Assembly: GCA_002796995.1 (NCBI GenBank)
Contig: PEKW01000009.1
Location: forward strand, 1 to 64,000
Reading direction: 5' to 3'
Source: Rhizobium sp.
GTDB taxonomy: Bacteria > Pseudomonadota > Alphaproteobacteria > Rhizobiales > Rhizobiaceae
Length of the DNA: 64,000 nt
Shown here: one piece after another, positions 26,711-35,520 of the stretch
Numbering within the stretch: position 1 is the first letter of the stretch
Layout of the letters: each line of letters starts with the position of its first letter
The notes under the pieces: generated by a model
Told to the model about the DNA's origin: nothing
Seen by the model: the letters and a program-made list of their open reading frames with translations, nothing else
The model's database searches: none
Position numbers and translations under genes: made by a program

Positions 26711-27370
26711 TCAGGCGGCGTTGCCGGTCATCGCGTCCACCTCGGCCTGGTGCCGGGCCGCAAGCTCGGCGTCTTCCTCCGCCACCTTGCGAAACGATTC
26801 CAGCGCCGTCATGCGCGCGATGTAGTCGCGGAACAGCGGCCGCTCCGGGACGATGCCGAACATCGTCGTCCAGTGCAGCGCCGTGCCCCACAGAAGGTCG
26901 GCAGCACTCATCCTGTCGCCCAGCAGATAGGGGCCGGGCTTCAACGCATCCTCGATCGCCGCCAGCATGTCGTCAAAATTGCTGTACGGCGTGTCGTTCG
27001 GGCTCGCCGGTTCGCGCTTCAGGTAGCGGTCGATTACCGCCGGCTCGAAGCAGTTGCCGTAGAACACCAGCCAGCGCAGATAGGCGCCGCGGTCCGGGTC
27101 GTCGAGCGCCGGCGCGAGGCCTGCCTCGGGAAACAGGTCGGCGAGATAGAGGTAGATCGCCGCCTGCTCGGTGACGAAGGCCTTGCCGTGGCGAATCGCC
27201 GGCACCTTGCCGAGCGGATTGATGGCGAGATAGGCGGGCTTGCGCTGTTCGCCGGCCTTCATGTTGAGCACATGCAGCTGATAGGGCGCTTTCAGCTGCT
27301 CGAGCAGGAAGCGTGCGCCGGTCGCGCGGGTCTGGGGCGAGTAGTAGAGGGTGATGGGTTCCTGGATCAT
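26711..27370 (-). CDS. Glutathione S-transferase family protein
   Basis: A 219-residue GST. The N-terminal thioredoxin-like domain begins ITLYYSPQTRATGARFLLEQL, with a serine in the active-site region, and has NPLGKVPAIRHGKAFVTEQAAIYLYLAD, the cis-Pro and glutathione gamma-glutamyl motifs. The all-helical C-terminal domain has LLGDRMSAADLLWGTAL with the N-capping box. The ATG at 27370 has AAGGAG 6 bp upstream. It is divergent from a WYL-domain regulator across 107 bp, the usual arrangement of a local regulator and its target. Substrate unknown. Confidence 0.9.
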   Translation of the reverse strand: MIQEPITLYYSPQTRATGARFLLEQLKAPYQLHVLNMKAGEQRKPAYLAINPLGKVPAIRHGKAFVTEQAAIYLYLADLFPEAGLAPALDDPDRGAYLRWLVFYGNCFEPAVIDRYLKREPASPNDTPYSNFDDMLAAIEDALKPGPYLLGDRMSAADLLWGTALHWTTMFGIVPERPLFRDYIARMTALESFRKVAEEDAELAARHQAEVDAMTGNAA

Positions 27371-27424
27371 CGGTCGTCTCCTTCGGTTGGTGGAATGGAT
27401 GGGTGAAGGATGGCGCCCCATACC

Positions 27425-27440
27425 TGTCAGCTTTTGTCAG
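27425..27440. promoter_or_regulatory. Candidate operator: direct TGTCAG repeats
   Basis: TGTCAG occurs at 27425-27430 and again at 27435-27440, exactly one helical turn apart, in the region between the divergent GST and WYL-regulator genes. A dimeric or multimeric regulator could bind it. Confidence 0.45.
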
Positions 27441-27477
27441 GTTGGTTTAGGATAATTTCCGAAAAGGAGATTTCCTG

Positions 27478-28455
27478 ATGCGGGCGAGCCGGCTGATCAA
27501 CATCCTCACCACCTTGCAGGCGAACGGCCTGGTAACGGCAGAGACCCTGGCGGAGGAGAACGAGGTCTCGGTCCGCACCATCTATCGCGACATCGACGCG
27601 CTCTCGCTCGCCGGGATTCCGGTCTACAGCGAACGTGGCTCGGACGGCGGCTACCGGCTGCTCGACGGCTACCGCGTGCGGCTGAACGGCATGTCGCAGG
27701 CGGAGGCGGAAGCCATGTTCCTCTCGGGCCTGCCGGGCGCGGCCGCCGATCTTGGCCTCGGTTCCCTGATGGCCGGCGCACAGAAGAAGCTGACCGCGGC
27801 GCTGCCGGAGGAGTTGCGCCAGAGTGCGGCCAAGATGCAGGCAAAATTCCATCTCGATGCGCCGACCTGGTTCGGCGAGAACGAGCAGCCGCTCTATCTC
27901 CAGGCGATCGCCGATGCGGTGTGGAACTCCAAGCGCATCCGTATGCGCTACCGGACCTGGACGTCGGAGAAGAATCGGGAGGCCGAGCCCCTCGGCGTCG
28001 TGCTGAAGGGCGGCGCCTGGTACATGGCGGCAAAGGTTGAGGAGAACGTCCGGACCTACCGCATTTCCCGCATTCTGGATCTCGTCGTGACCGAGGATCG
28101 CTTCGAGCGGCCGGGCGATTTCGATCTCGCATCCTACTGGAACGAGAACACGCGCCGCCTGGAGGAGGAGCTTCACCCAAACACCGCCACGCTGCGCCTG
28201 TCGCCCTGGGGGCTGAACATGCTTCAGCACAACAGCCCGTCCTTCGTGCGCTCACGCATGGAGCTGTCGGACGAGGCCGATCCGGAGGGCTGGCGCACGG
28301 TCAGGCTGCCGGTCGCCACCAACCGGCATGCCGTATCCGAATTGCTGCGGCTGGGGGCGGATGTGGAAGTCCTGGAGCCGGCCGATCTCCGGGCCGCGAT
28401 CGGCGACGAAGTGCAGCGCCTGACGGAGCGCTACCGAGCGGACGCCGGCCTCTGA
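27478..28455 (+). CDS. YafY-type HTH/WYL-domain transcriptional regulator
   Basis: A 325-residue regulator. The N-terminal winged helix (SRLINILTTLQ...VSVRTIYRDIDALSLAGIPVYSERGSDGGYRLLDGY) binds DNA and the central-to-C-terminal WYL domain (MRYRTW...EPLGVVLKGGAWYMAAKV...TYRISRILDL) is a ligand/nucleotide-sensing module. The exact WYL tripeptide is WYM here. AAGGAG precedes the ATG. It probably controls itself and the divergent GST gene through the intergenic repeats at 27425-27440. The effector is unknown. Confidence 0.9.
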   Translation: MRASRLINILTTLQANGLVTAETLAEENEVSVRTIYRDIDALSLAGIPVYSERGSDGGYRLLDGYRVRLNGMSQAEAEAMFLSGLPGAAADLGLGSLMAGAQKKLTAALPEELRQSAAKMQAKFHLDAPTWFGENEQPLYLQAIADAVWNSKRIRMRYRTWTSEKNREAEPLGVVLKGGAWYMAAKVEENVRTYRISRILDLVVTEDRFERPGDFDLASYWNENTRRLEEELHPNTATLRLSPWGLNMLQHNSPSFVRSRMELSDEADPEGWRTVRLPVATNRHAVSELLRLGADVEVLEPADLRAAIGDEVQRLTERYRADAGL

Positions 28456-28567
28456 CCGCGTCGCGGGCGGGGGGCTTGCGGCCCGTTCAGCGTGATTCCC
28501 TGTCTCAGACGCCGCGCGCAAGCCGTTGAAACGACACGGCGAGCGCCGCTTGCCCCGTTTGTAGCGC

Positions 28568-29038
28568 TCAGCCGTTCTCTTCGCCCGAAAATGCCTTGGC
28601 AAAGTCCTTCGAGGCGATGAAAGCAAGTGTACGTCGAAGCTCTTCCGACCGTTCCTTGCCGAAGGTCTTGTCGAATCGCGTCTGAGCGTCCTGCCAGCGG
28701 ATGACCATCTCCCGCTGCCGTGCGAGGCCAGCTTCCGTCAGCCGCACGCGCTTGGCGCGGCGGTCTTTGTCGTCCGGCACGAGTTGCACCAGCCCGTCGC
28801 GGATCAGCGGCTTCAGAGTGTGGCCGAGCGCCGAGAGGTCCATCACCATGGCCTCGGCCAGCTCCTTCTGCGTCGGCGCACCCGACTGGGCGATCTGCGA
28901 CAGGAGCGAGAATTGCGTGCCGCGCAACCCGCTGTCGCCCATGGCGTCGTCGTAGAGCTGGCCCAATTGCCGCGCGGCGCGGCGCACCGCGCTGTTGCTG
29001 CAATACTGCCAGACCCCTTCGTCCTCGCTACCGTTCAT
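28568..29038 (-). CDS. MarR-family transcriptional regulator
   Basis: A 156-residue winged-helix regulator: LRGTQFSLLSQIAQSGAPTQKELAEAMVMDLSALGHTLKPLIRDGLVQLVPDDKDRRAKRVRLTEAG-type recognition helix and wing, with the DxRxKxVxLT wing signature. Dimerisation helices are at both ends. The ATG at 29038 has GAGGA 4 bp upstream. It is divergent from an SDR gene across 160 bp containing a TGGCAT/ATGCCA dyad, so it probably represses the SDR and itself. Ligand unknown. Confidence 0.9.
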   Translation of the reverse strand: MNGSEDEGVWQYCSNSAVRRAARQLGQLYDDAMGDSGLRGTQFSLLSQIAQSGAPTQKELAEAMVMDLSALGHTLKPLIRDGLVQLVPDDKDRRAKRVRLTEAGLARQREMVIRWQDAQTRFDKTFGKERSEELRRTLAFIASKDFAKAFSGEENG

Positions 29039-29161
29039 GCTGTCCTCTTCGATCCGCTTGTCCGGAATGGCGCAACCATGCCCGCATTCGGGCGCAGCTT
29101 CCATCGCCCGCAGAAAATTTGTCGTGGGGGCTTGAATGCCGGCGCCTCTTCACAAATATAG

Positions 29162-29183
29162 TGGCATATACCAGTAAATGCCA
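29162..29183. promoter_or_regulatory. Candidate MarR operator
   Basis: The inverted repeat TGGCAT-N10-ATGCCA lies 15 bp before the SDR start, in the divergent MarR/SDR region, within an AT-rich stretch likely to be the promoter. Size and location fit a MarR dimer. Confidence 0.5.
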
Positions 29184-29198
29184 ACCCAGGAGAAGAAC

Positions 29199-30008
29199 AT
29201 GACCTCGAACCCCACAACCGCCCCCGGAACTGCTCTCGTCACCGGCGCCTCGTCCGGCATCGGCGCCACCTATGCCGACCGGCTTGCCCGCCGCGGCTTT
29301 AATCTCATTCTCGTCGCCCGCGACGCCGCCCGTCTCGATGCGCTCGGAAGCCGGCTGGCCGGCCAGTACGGGATAAAGAGCGAAAGCCTGAGGGCCGATC
29401 TCTCGGACCGTGCCGACATCAAGAAGGTCGAAGACCGGCTGCGCGGCGATGCGGGCATCACGCTCTTCGTCAACAATGCCGGCGTCGGACCCAAGGGTCC
29501 GCTCCTGCAGGGCGATCTCGATGATTACGATCGCATGGTCGAACTGAACGTGCTTGCCGCCAACCGGCTGGCGATCGCGGCAGCCCAGGCCTTTGCCGGG
29601 AGAGGGACGGGGGCGATCATCAACACCGCATCCGTCGTCGCGCTCGCCCCGCATTTCTTCAACGGCACCTACGGCGCCTCGAAGGCCTTCGTCCTCATCC
29701 TGACCGAATCGCTCGCAGCCGAACTGGAAGGCACCGGCGTGCGGCTGCAAGCCGTGCTTCCCGGACTGACCCGCACGGAACTGTTCGACCGCGTCGGCCG
29801 CTCGATCGACGATCTCGATCCGAACATGGTAATGGAGGTCGGCGACCTCGTCGACGCGGCCTTGGCCGGTTTCGACCAGGGCGAACTCATCACCATCCCG
29901 TCGCTGGCCGACAGCAGCCTCTACGACAGCTATCAGGCAGCCCGGAGCGTGCTGATGCCGCATCTGTCTCTGAGCCGGCCGGCGGCGCGCTACGGCCTTG
30001 CCGGCTGA
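29199..30008 (+). CDS. Short-chain dehydrogenase/reductase
   Basis: A classical SDR of 269 residues. The cofactor motif is TGASSGIG, followed by the NNAG structural motif, a serine in NTASVVAL and the catalytic pair Y/K in YGASK. AR after the second strand (LILVARDAARL) suggests NADP(H). AGGAGA precedes the ATG at 29199. Under probable control of the divergent MarR gene. It ends 3 bp from the convergent P450 stop. Substrate unknown. Confidence 0.92.
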   Translation: MTSNPTTAPGTALVTGASSGIGATYADRLARRGFNLILVARDAARLDALGSRLAGQYGIKSESLRADLSDRADIKKVEDRLRGDAGITLFVNNAGVGPKGPLLQGDLDDYDRMVELNVLAANRLAIAAAQAFAGRGTGAIINTASVVALAPHFFNGTYGASKAFVLILTESLAAELEGTGVRLQAVLPGLTRTELFDRVGRSIDDLDPNMVMEVGDLVDAALAGFDQGELITIPSLADSSLYDSYQAARSVLMPHLSLSRPAARYGLAG

Positions 30009-30011
30009 CGA

Positions 30012-31256
30012 TCACCAGCTTAGGTCGAGCCGTTCCAGCCCGTGGAAGTGATAGACGTCCTTCACCGTGGGCTGGGCGGCGAGCTTCAGTCCCGGCAGGC
30101 GCCTGAACAGCAGCGGCAGGACGATGTTGAGCTCGAGCCTCGCCAGCGGCGCGCCGATGCAGAAATGGATGCCGGCGCCGAAGGAGAGGTTCGGCGCCTC
30201 GTTGCGCTCCGGCTTGAATGTCAGCGGGTCGGTGAACTTCAGCGGATCGAGATTGGCGGCGGCAAGGATCAGGCTCACCTTGTCGCCGCGCTTGAACGTG
30301 ACGCCGTCGATCTCGGCCGGTTCCAGGCAATAGCGCTGGAAGATATGCACCGGCGCGCAGATGCGTAGCGTCTCCTCGACTGTCCGTTCCGTCGCCGCTT
30401 CGTCGCGGAACATCTCGGCGGTCGACAAGCCGCTTTCGAGGATGATCCGCACCGAATTGCCGACCTGGTGCACGGTGGCCTCGTGGCCGGCATTGAGCAG
30501 GACGATCGTCGTCGAGATCAGCTCGTCCTCGGTCAGGAACTGGCCCTTGTGCTCGGTGTGGATCATATGGGTCAACAGGTCGTCGCGCGGATTGGCGCGA
30601 CGCTCGGCGATCATGCCGCGCACATAGTCTGCGAATTCCCGGGCCGACCGGTCGGCGGCCTCCTCGTCGGCGCGATTGCGCTTGAACATGTACATGCCGA
30701 CATAGTCATGGCTCCATTTGAGCAACTGCGGCCCCATCTCCTCCGGGATGCCGATCATGCGGGCGATCATCGTCACCGGAATGATGTCGGCGAAGGAGGC
30801 GAGCAGTTCGGTCCTGCCGTCCTTTTCGAAGGCGTCGATCAGCCCGTTGGCCAGCGACTCGATCTCCGGCTTCATCTTCTCGACATGACGCGAGACGAAG
30901 GCCCGGTTGACGAGGGTCCTCAGTCGAGTGTGCTCCGGCGGCTCAAGCTCGAGCAGCGAACGCGCCTCGGCCGCATCGAAATGCCTGGTGTGCGGGCACG
31001 GTGCCGGCATGCCCAGTTCTTCGCGCGTCGCGATATGCAGGATCTGCCGGCCGAAGCGGCGGTCGCGCAGCAAGCCGTTGACATGGTCATAGCCGGTGAA
31101 GAACCACTGCTTCTGCTCCTCCCAGTAGAAGGTCGGGCAGGAAGCATGCAGGGCGGCGTAGACGCGGTTCGGATCGCTGTAGAAGGCCGGGTTGCGGGCG
31201 TCGAGGCTGACACGACGCGCGGTCGTGTCGATGGCGAGGAAAGGGAGTTGGGTCAT
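30012..31256 (-). CDS. Cytochrome P450
   Basis: Bacterial class I-type monooxygenase, 414 residues, soluble. The heme-binding loop is FGAGIHFCIGAPLARLE with the axial cysteine, the K-helix is EETLR (ExxR) and the PERN region follows (FKPERNEAP). The I-helix reads LLNAGHEATVHQ: the alcohol of the usual acid-alcohol pair is alanine, with threonine one residue later. No ferredoxin or reductase gene is adjacent, so redox partners come from elsewhere. The ATG at 31256 starts MTQLPFLAID. It converges with the SDR gene, 3 bp between stops. Confidence 0.94.
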   Translation of the reverse strand: MTQLPFLAIDTTARRVSLDARNPAFYSDPNRVYAALHASCPTFYWEEQKQWFFTGYDHVNGLLRDRRFGRQILHIATREELGMPAPCPHTRHFDAAEARSLLELEPPEHTRLRTLVNRAFVSRHVEKMKPEIESLANGLIDAFEKDGRTELLASFADIIPVTMIARMIGIPEEMGPQLLKWSHDYVGMYMFKRNRADEEAADRSAREFADYVRGMIAERRANPRDDLLTHMIHTEHKGQFLTEDELISTTIVLLNAGHEATVHQVGNSVRIILESGLSTAEMFRDEAATERTVEETLRICAPVHIFQRYCLEPAEIDGVTFKRGDKVSLILAAANLDPLKFTDPLTFKPERNEAPNLSFGAGIHFCIGAPLARLELNIVLPLLFRRLPGLKLAAQPTVKDVYHFHGLERLDLSW

Positions 31257-31297
31257 CGGGGTGATCTACAGAATTTGTCGGGCGCGCGAAAGGCCGT

Positions 31298-32560
31298 TTA
31301 AGGCTTGGACATGCCGGTCGGCGGCGATGCCTTGGCAACCAGGCGCTTGAGGGCGGCGACCTGCCGGTCGGCCTGTTCGTCCAGCCCTTCGGGACCGTCC
31401 GTCGGAACGGTCAGGACACGGTCGCCGCTCAGCACCGTGGTGCGGTTGCGGCCGCGCGCCTTGGCCTTGTAGAGCGCCCTGTCGGCACTACTCATCAGCA
31501 GGTCGAGATCGAACCCGGCGGCAGGCGCCGTGGCGATGCCGATGCTGACCGTCGCCGAGATCGGCCCCTTGTCGGTCTCTGTCCGGGCGGCGGCGAAAGC
31601 CTGGCGGATGGCTTCGGCGACGAGTGCCGCCTCGCGCACCTCCCTGACCTCGATGCCGGCCATGAATTCCTCGCCGCCGGTGCGGCCGAAAATGCCGGTG
31701 GCGGGGACGAGCGACCGGCAGATGCCGGAGAAGGCCAGCAGCACCGCATCGCCGGCCTGGTGGCCGTAGGTGTCGTTGATCTTCTTGAAGTGGTCGAGGT
31801 CGAAAAGCGCAAGCGCGATCAGGCGGCCGGAGGCGGTCCGGGAAGTGGAGAGGCGGGCGAAATCCTCGACCAGCCCGCGGCGATTGAGCACGCCGGTCAG
31901 CGGATCGCTGCGGACCAGGTGGTGCAAGCGCTGTTCCGAACGATCCATGACGATCCGCGCGCCGATCATGATCACGGCAATGAAGCCGAAAACGGTGGTC
32001 GCGGTGGAGATCGCCGAGAACGGCGCGTCCTGCAGACTGCGGGGGAGGGTGATCAGGCATAACGCCGCGACGAGCAGGCCGACCAGCGCCTGCCCGGCCC
32101 AGATACCCGCCAGCAGCCGTCGCAGGCTCGGTCCGGCGATGTCATGGCGGACGGCGACGGACGACAGCATGGCGAAACCGCAGGCGGCGGAGAAATTGTA
32201 GAGGGCGATCCGGTAGGCGATGTCGTCCCGGATCGGCTCGATCAGCATTCCGGCGATCCACAGGAGCACCGGAATGGCCGCCCACCCCGCCAGAGGGCGT
32301 TTCGCCAGGAACAGCATTCCGGCGATCCAGAAGGGGAAGCTCGAGAGCGCGACCGCATTGGCGACCGGGATGGACAGCCAGTCCGGGATCTGGCCGCGTG
32401 CGGCGACCAGCGCGACGCCCAGCCCATGCCCGGCAAAGCCGAGCGACCAGAGGCCGTAGTGCCGCTGGGAACGGTCGTGCAGCCAGACGGCGGCGAGCAG
32501 CACGGCCAGGGTCGAGGCTTCCATCGCCCACAGGAATAGCGCGGTCTTGATATCGAGCAC
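31298..32560 (-). CDS. Membrane diguanylate cyclase (GGDEF)
   Basis: Makes cyclic di-GMP from GTP. An N-terminal membrane sensor of about seven hydrophobic helices (residues about 1-215) precedes a GGDEF domain: DPLTGVLNRRGLVEDF, FDLDHFKKINDTYGHQAGD, and the active site GRTGGEEF, then SIGIATAP and DRALYKAKARGRNRT. The signature is GGEEF, a functional variant. No RxxD inhibitory site is obvious before it, and there is no EAL domain. A GTG at 32560 (VLDIKTALFLWAMEAS) is preferred because the reading frame above it is not protein-like; an ATG at 32731 is the longest possibility. It could feed the polysaccharide locus, which in relatives is c-di-GMP controlled. Confidence 0.85.
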   Translation of the reverse strand: MLDIKTALFLWAMEASTLAVLLAAVWLHDRSQRHYGLWSLGFAGHGLGVALVAARGQIPDWLSIPVANAVALSSFPFWIAGMLFLAKRPLAGWAAIPVLLWIAGMLIEPIRDDIAYRIALYNFSAACGFAMLSSVAVRHDIAGPSLRRLLAGIWAGQALVGLLVAALCLITLPRSLQDAPFSAISTATTVFGFIAVIMIGARIVMDRSEQRLHHLVRSDPLTGVLNRRGLVEDFARLSTSRTASGRLIALALFDLDHFKKINDTYGHQAGDAVLLAFSGICRSLVPATGIFGRTGGEEFMAGIEVREVREAALVAEAIRQAFAAARTETDKGPISATVSIGIATAPAAGFDLDLLMSSADRALYKAKARGRNRTTVLSGDRVLTVPTDGPEGLDEQADRQVAALKRLVAKASPPTGMSKP

Positions 32561-32905
32561 GGGATCGGCCTTGCGTGCGGTCGGGAGGATTGTCGCAAGA
32601 TGGGGCAGAGTGTTTAACGAGTCCTTACCCCAAGGCCTTTCACCGCAGTCTCGCACAAGCTTGACAGTATTTATTAGCAATTGATTTACCAACGGCCGCG
32701 CAATAGCTGTGGCTGCTGGGGGCGGCGGCATAGGCGAGGGCAGGGCAAGGGTTTATGCGTCTTGCTCCATGCCCGAGGTATTAAGGATAACCGAGCCGCG
32801 AGTCTTGAAGTCGAGGGTGCGGACACTCTATGTAGGGATTGACAGGTTTTATTTGATTCCCGCCGCGCATCGAGTGTTTGGGGATGAGGCTGATAAAGGA
32901 CGGAC
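32561..32905. promoter_or_regulatory. Divergent intergenic region (diguanylate cyclase / clpP)
   Basis: About 345 bp without a credible gene. It contains an AT-rich block (32650-32700) that probably holds the diguanylate cyclase promoter and the RpoH-like clpP promoter at 32804-32833. Confidence 0.5.
32804..32833 (+). promoter_or_regulatory. RpoH (heat-shock) type promoter of clpP
   Basis: CTTGAA (32804-32809) and CTATGT (32828-32833) are separated by 18 bp, close to the alphaproteobacterial sigma-32 pattern (CTTGAA, then CYTATNT-like). It lies 70 bp upstream of clpP. Confidence 0.6.
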
Positions 32906-33538
32906 ATGAGAAATCCAGTTGATACCGCCATGGCCCTGGTGCCGATGGTTGTGGAGCAGACGAACCGCGGCGAGCGCTCCTATGACATCTTTTCCCGCCT
33001 CCTGAAGGAGCGCATCATTTTCCTGACCGGTCCGGTCGAAGACACGATGGCGTCGCTGGTCTGCGCGCAGCTGTTGTTCCTCGAAGCCGAGAACCCGAAG
33101 AAGGAAATCGCGCTCTACATCAATTCCCCCGGTGGCGTGGTCACCGCCGGCATGGCGATCTACGACACCATGCAGTTCATCCGTCCGGCCGTCTCGACGC
33201 TCTGCGTCGGCCAGGCCGCCTCGATGGGTTCGCTGCTTCTGGCCGCCGGCGAGAAGGGCATGCGCTTTGCCACCCCGAACGCCCGCATCATGGTTCACCA
33301 GCCCTCCGGCGGGTTCCAGGGCCAGGCCTCGGACATCGAACGTCACGCCCGCGACATCATCAAGATGAAGCGCCGCCTGAACGAAATCTACGTGAAGCAT
33401 ACGGGCCGCAGCCTCGAAGAGGTTGAACAGACGCTCGATCGTGACCATTTCATGGAAGCGGGCGAGGCCAAGGACTGGGGTCTGATCGACAAGATCCTGA
33501 CCTCGCGTCAGGAGATCGAGGGCGTTCCTGCGGCATGA
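32906..33538 (+). CDS. clpP: ATP-dependent Clp protease proteolytic subunit
   Basis: Serine protease that forms the tetradecameric chamber used by ClpX and ClpA. 210 residues. Catalytic serine S106 in [14 protein letters not shown], histidine H131 in MVHQPSGG, and an aspartate in the C-terminal part complete the triad. [19 protein letters not shown] is the oxyanion/handle region. A short N-terminal propeptide-like stretch precedes the axial loop. It lies upstream of clpX with a 296-bp gap, so each may also be transcribed separately. Confidence 0.98.
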   Translation: MRNPVDTAMALVPMVVEQTNRGERSYDIFSRLLKERIIFLTGPVEDTMASLVCAQLLFLEAENPKKEIALYINSPGGVVTAGMAIYDTMQFIRPAVSTLCVGQAASMGSLLLAAGEKGMRFATPNARIMVHQPSGGFQGQASDIERHARDIIKMKRRLNEIYVKHTGRSLEEVEQTLDRDHFMEAGEAKDWGLIDKILTSRQEIEGVPAA

Positions 33539-33834
33539 GTTCGGCCCCGGCCGGAAGTGGTTCGGTTTCCATGAACCGCTTGTGATCGGCTTTAGGGGTG
33601 TAAACGGTCGAGGAAAGCGCTATTAGTACCTATTAAGGCTATGTTGTGGTTTGGTGACGTAGCCTTGCGATTTGAAGGGGTTCTCGTTGCCGCCGGTCCT
33701 GAAATTGGATTGAATGGATCGGTAAGTACCTCCAAGTCGGGTAAGGTTTCGGCCGTCAGGTGACAGCCGGAACCGGCGGTGTGAGTGACCGCCCTCCGCT
33801 GGTCGGAGGAGCGGCGTGCTGGAAGGATAAAGAC
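33539..33834 (+). promoter_or_regulatory. clpP-clpX intergenic region
   Basis: No gene. A 9-bp stem (AAGTGGTTC 33555-33563 with GAACCGCTT 33573-33581) follows clpP but has no T tract, so it may be a weak terminator or processing hairpin. The rest presumably holds a clpX promoter, but no clear hexamers were found. Confidence 0.4.
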
Positions 33835-35112
33835 ATGAGCAAGGTCAGCGGAAGCAACGGCGGTGACTCCAAGAATACCCTCTATTGTTCCTTCTGCGGC
33901 AAGAGCCAGCACGAGGTCCGCAAGCTGATTGCCGGACCGACGGTGTTCATCTGCGATGAATGCGTCGAATTGTGCATGGACATCATCCGCGAAGAGAACA
34001 AGTCGTCGATGGTCAAGTCCCGCGACGGCGTTCCCACGCCGCAGGACATCATCAAGATCCTCGACGAATACGTGATCGGCCAGAGACAGGCCAAGAAGAT
34101 CCTCTCGGTCGCGGTGCACAACCACTACAAGCGCCTGTCGCATGCCTCCAAGGGCGGCGATGTGGAGCTGGCCAAGTCGAACATCATGCTCGTCGGCCCG
34201 ACCGGCTGCGGCAAGACCTATCTTGCCCAGACGCTCGCCCGCATCATCGACGTGCCCTTCACCATGGCCGATGCCACGACGCTCACCGAAGCCGGCTATG
34301 TCGGCGAGGACGTCGAGAACATCATCCTGAAGCTGCTGCAGTCGGCCGACTACAACGTCGAACGCGCCCAGCGCGGCATCGTGTACATCGACGAAGTCGA
34401 CAAGATTTCGCGCAAGTCCGACAACCCCTCGATCACCCGCGACGTTTCGGGCGAGGGCGTACAGCAGGCGCTTCTGAAGATCATGGAAGGCACCGTCGCT
34501 TCGGTTCCGCCGCAGGGCGGCCGCAAGCATCCGCAGCAGGAATTCCTGCAGGTCGACACGACGAACATCCTGTTCATCTGCGGCGGCGCCTTTGCCGGCC
34601 TCGACAAGATCATCTCGGCCCGTGGGGAAAAGACCTCCATCGGCTTCGGCGCGACGGTTCGGGCGGAAGACGATCGCCGCGTCGGCGAAGTGCTGCGCGA
34701 ACTGGAGCCGGAAGATCTGGTGAAATTCGGCCTCATCCCGGAATTCATCGGCCGTCTGCCGGTCCTGGCGACGCTCGAGGACCTCGACGAGGATGCGCTG
34801 ATCCAGATCCTGTCGGAGCCGAAGAACGCTCTGGTCAAGCAGTACCAGCGCCTGTTCGAAATGGAAGACATCGAACTGACCTTCCACGAGGACGCGCTGC
34901 GCGAGATTGCCCGCAAGGCGATCACCCGCAAGACCGGCGCCCGCGGCCTGCGCTCGATCATGGAGAAGATCCTGCTCGACACCATGTTCGAACTGCCGGA
35001 ACTCGAAGGCGTTCGCGAAGTGGTCATCTCCGAGGACGTCGTGCGCGAATCCTCGCGTCCGCTCTATATCTATTCGGACCGGCAGGAAGAGAAAGCCAAC
35101 GCGTCCGCCTGA
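33835..35112 (+). CDS. clpX: Clp protease ATP-binding subunit ClpX
   Basis: AAA+ unfoldase that recognises tagged substrates and feeds ClpP. 425 residues. The N-terminal zinc-binding domain has C18, C21, C40 and C43 (CSFCGK ... CDEC). The AAA+ core has Walker A GPTGCGKT, Walker [11 protein letters not shown], the GYVGED pore-1 loop and sensor-2 TGARGLRS. The IGF-type ClpP loop is IGFGATV. GGAAGGAT precedes the ATG at 33835. A strong terminator follows. Confidence 0.98.
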   Translation: MSKVSGSNGGDSKNTLYCSFCGKSQHEVRKLIAGPTVFICDECVELCMDIIREENKSSMVKSRDGVPTPQDIIKILDEYVIGQRQAKKILSVAVHNHYKRLSHASKGGDVELAKSNIMLVGPTGCGKTYLAQTLARIIDVPFTMADATTLTEAGYVGEDVENIILKLLQSADYNVERAQRGIVYIDEVDKISRKSDNPSITRDVSGEGVQQALLKIMEGTVASVPPQGGRKHPQQEFLQVDTTNILFICGGAFAGLDKIISARGEKTSIGFGATVRAEDDRRVGEVLRELEPEDLVKFGLIPEFIGRLPVLATLEDLDEDALIQILSEPKNALVKQYQRLFEMEDIELTFHEDALREIARKAITRKTGARGLRSIMEKILLDTMFELPELEGVREVVISEDVVRESSRPLYIYSDRQEEKANASA

Positions 35113-35137
35113 TGCGAGCCGCGGTTTCTTGAGACGA

Positions 35138-35168
35138 AAACCCGCCGCACCGGCGGGTTTTTTTCTTT
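35138..35168 (+). terminator. Rho-independent terminator of clpX
   Basis: The stem AAACCCGCC / GGCGGGTTT with a 5-nt loop runs into TTTTTTTCTTTT, 26 bp after the clpX stop. A textbook example. Confidence 0.93.
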
Positions 35169-35406
35169 TGGCCGGTCCCTGGCCGATAATCGCGTGAGAA
35201 GTCGGCGAATTTGCCGATCCGTGGTTTTCCGAAGCAGTCGGTTGGGATACAAAGGCGAAGTGCTTCGGCGCGACCGATCGGGTCGCCGGCCGGAGCAGGG
35301 CGCCTCGCGCTCCGTTCCGCGCCCGTCGGGCAAGCGTGTTTTGTAGCGTTGTGTCGCCGTCTGTAACGGTGCTGTCACATTTGGGTGCGGCGGCTGTTTC
35401 GGCAGG

Positions 35407-35436
35407 CTTGAATTCACTGTCGCGGAACTCCACTTG
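35407..35436 (+). promoter_or_regulatory. RpoH-like promoter of lon
   Basis: CTTGAA at 35407-35412, an 18-bp spacer, then CACTTG at 35431-35436. The -35 box is perfect and the spacing equals that of the clpP promoter; the -10 box is a poor match. About 85 bp upstream of lon. Confidence 0.4.
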
Positions 35437-35520
35437 TTGGGGGAGCAAGAGATGTGCCAGTTGCCTTCGGGGACTGGCGCCAGGTCCCGGCTCACCCCGG
35501 GACGTCGGAAAGGAATGAAA

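Larger units (their letters stand above)
35113..35520 (+). other. clpX-lon intergenic region
   Basis: About 408 bp without a gene. It holds the clpX terminator (35138-35168) and an RpoH-like promoter (35407-35436). The middle section is GC-rich and shows nothing further. Confidence 0.5.

Noticed and set aside
32709..32905. Small open frame just before clpP
   Set aside because: It covers the RpoH-like promoter, lacks a ribosome site and has no recognisable sequence.
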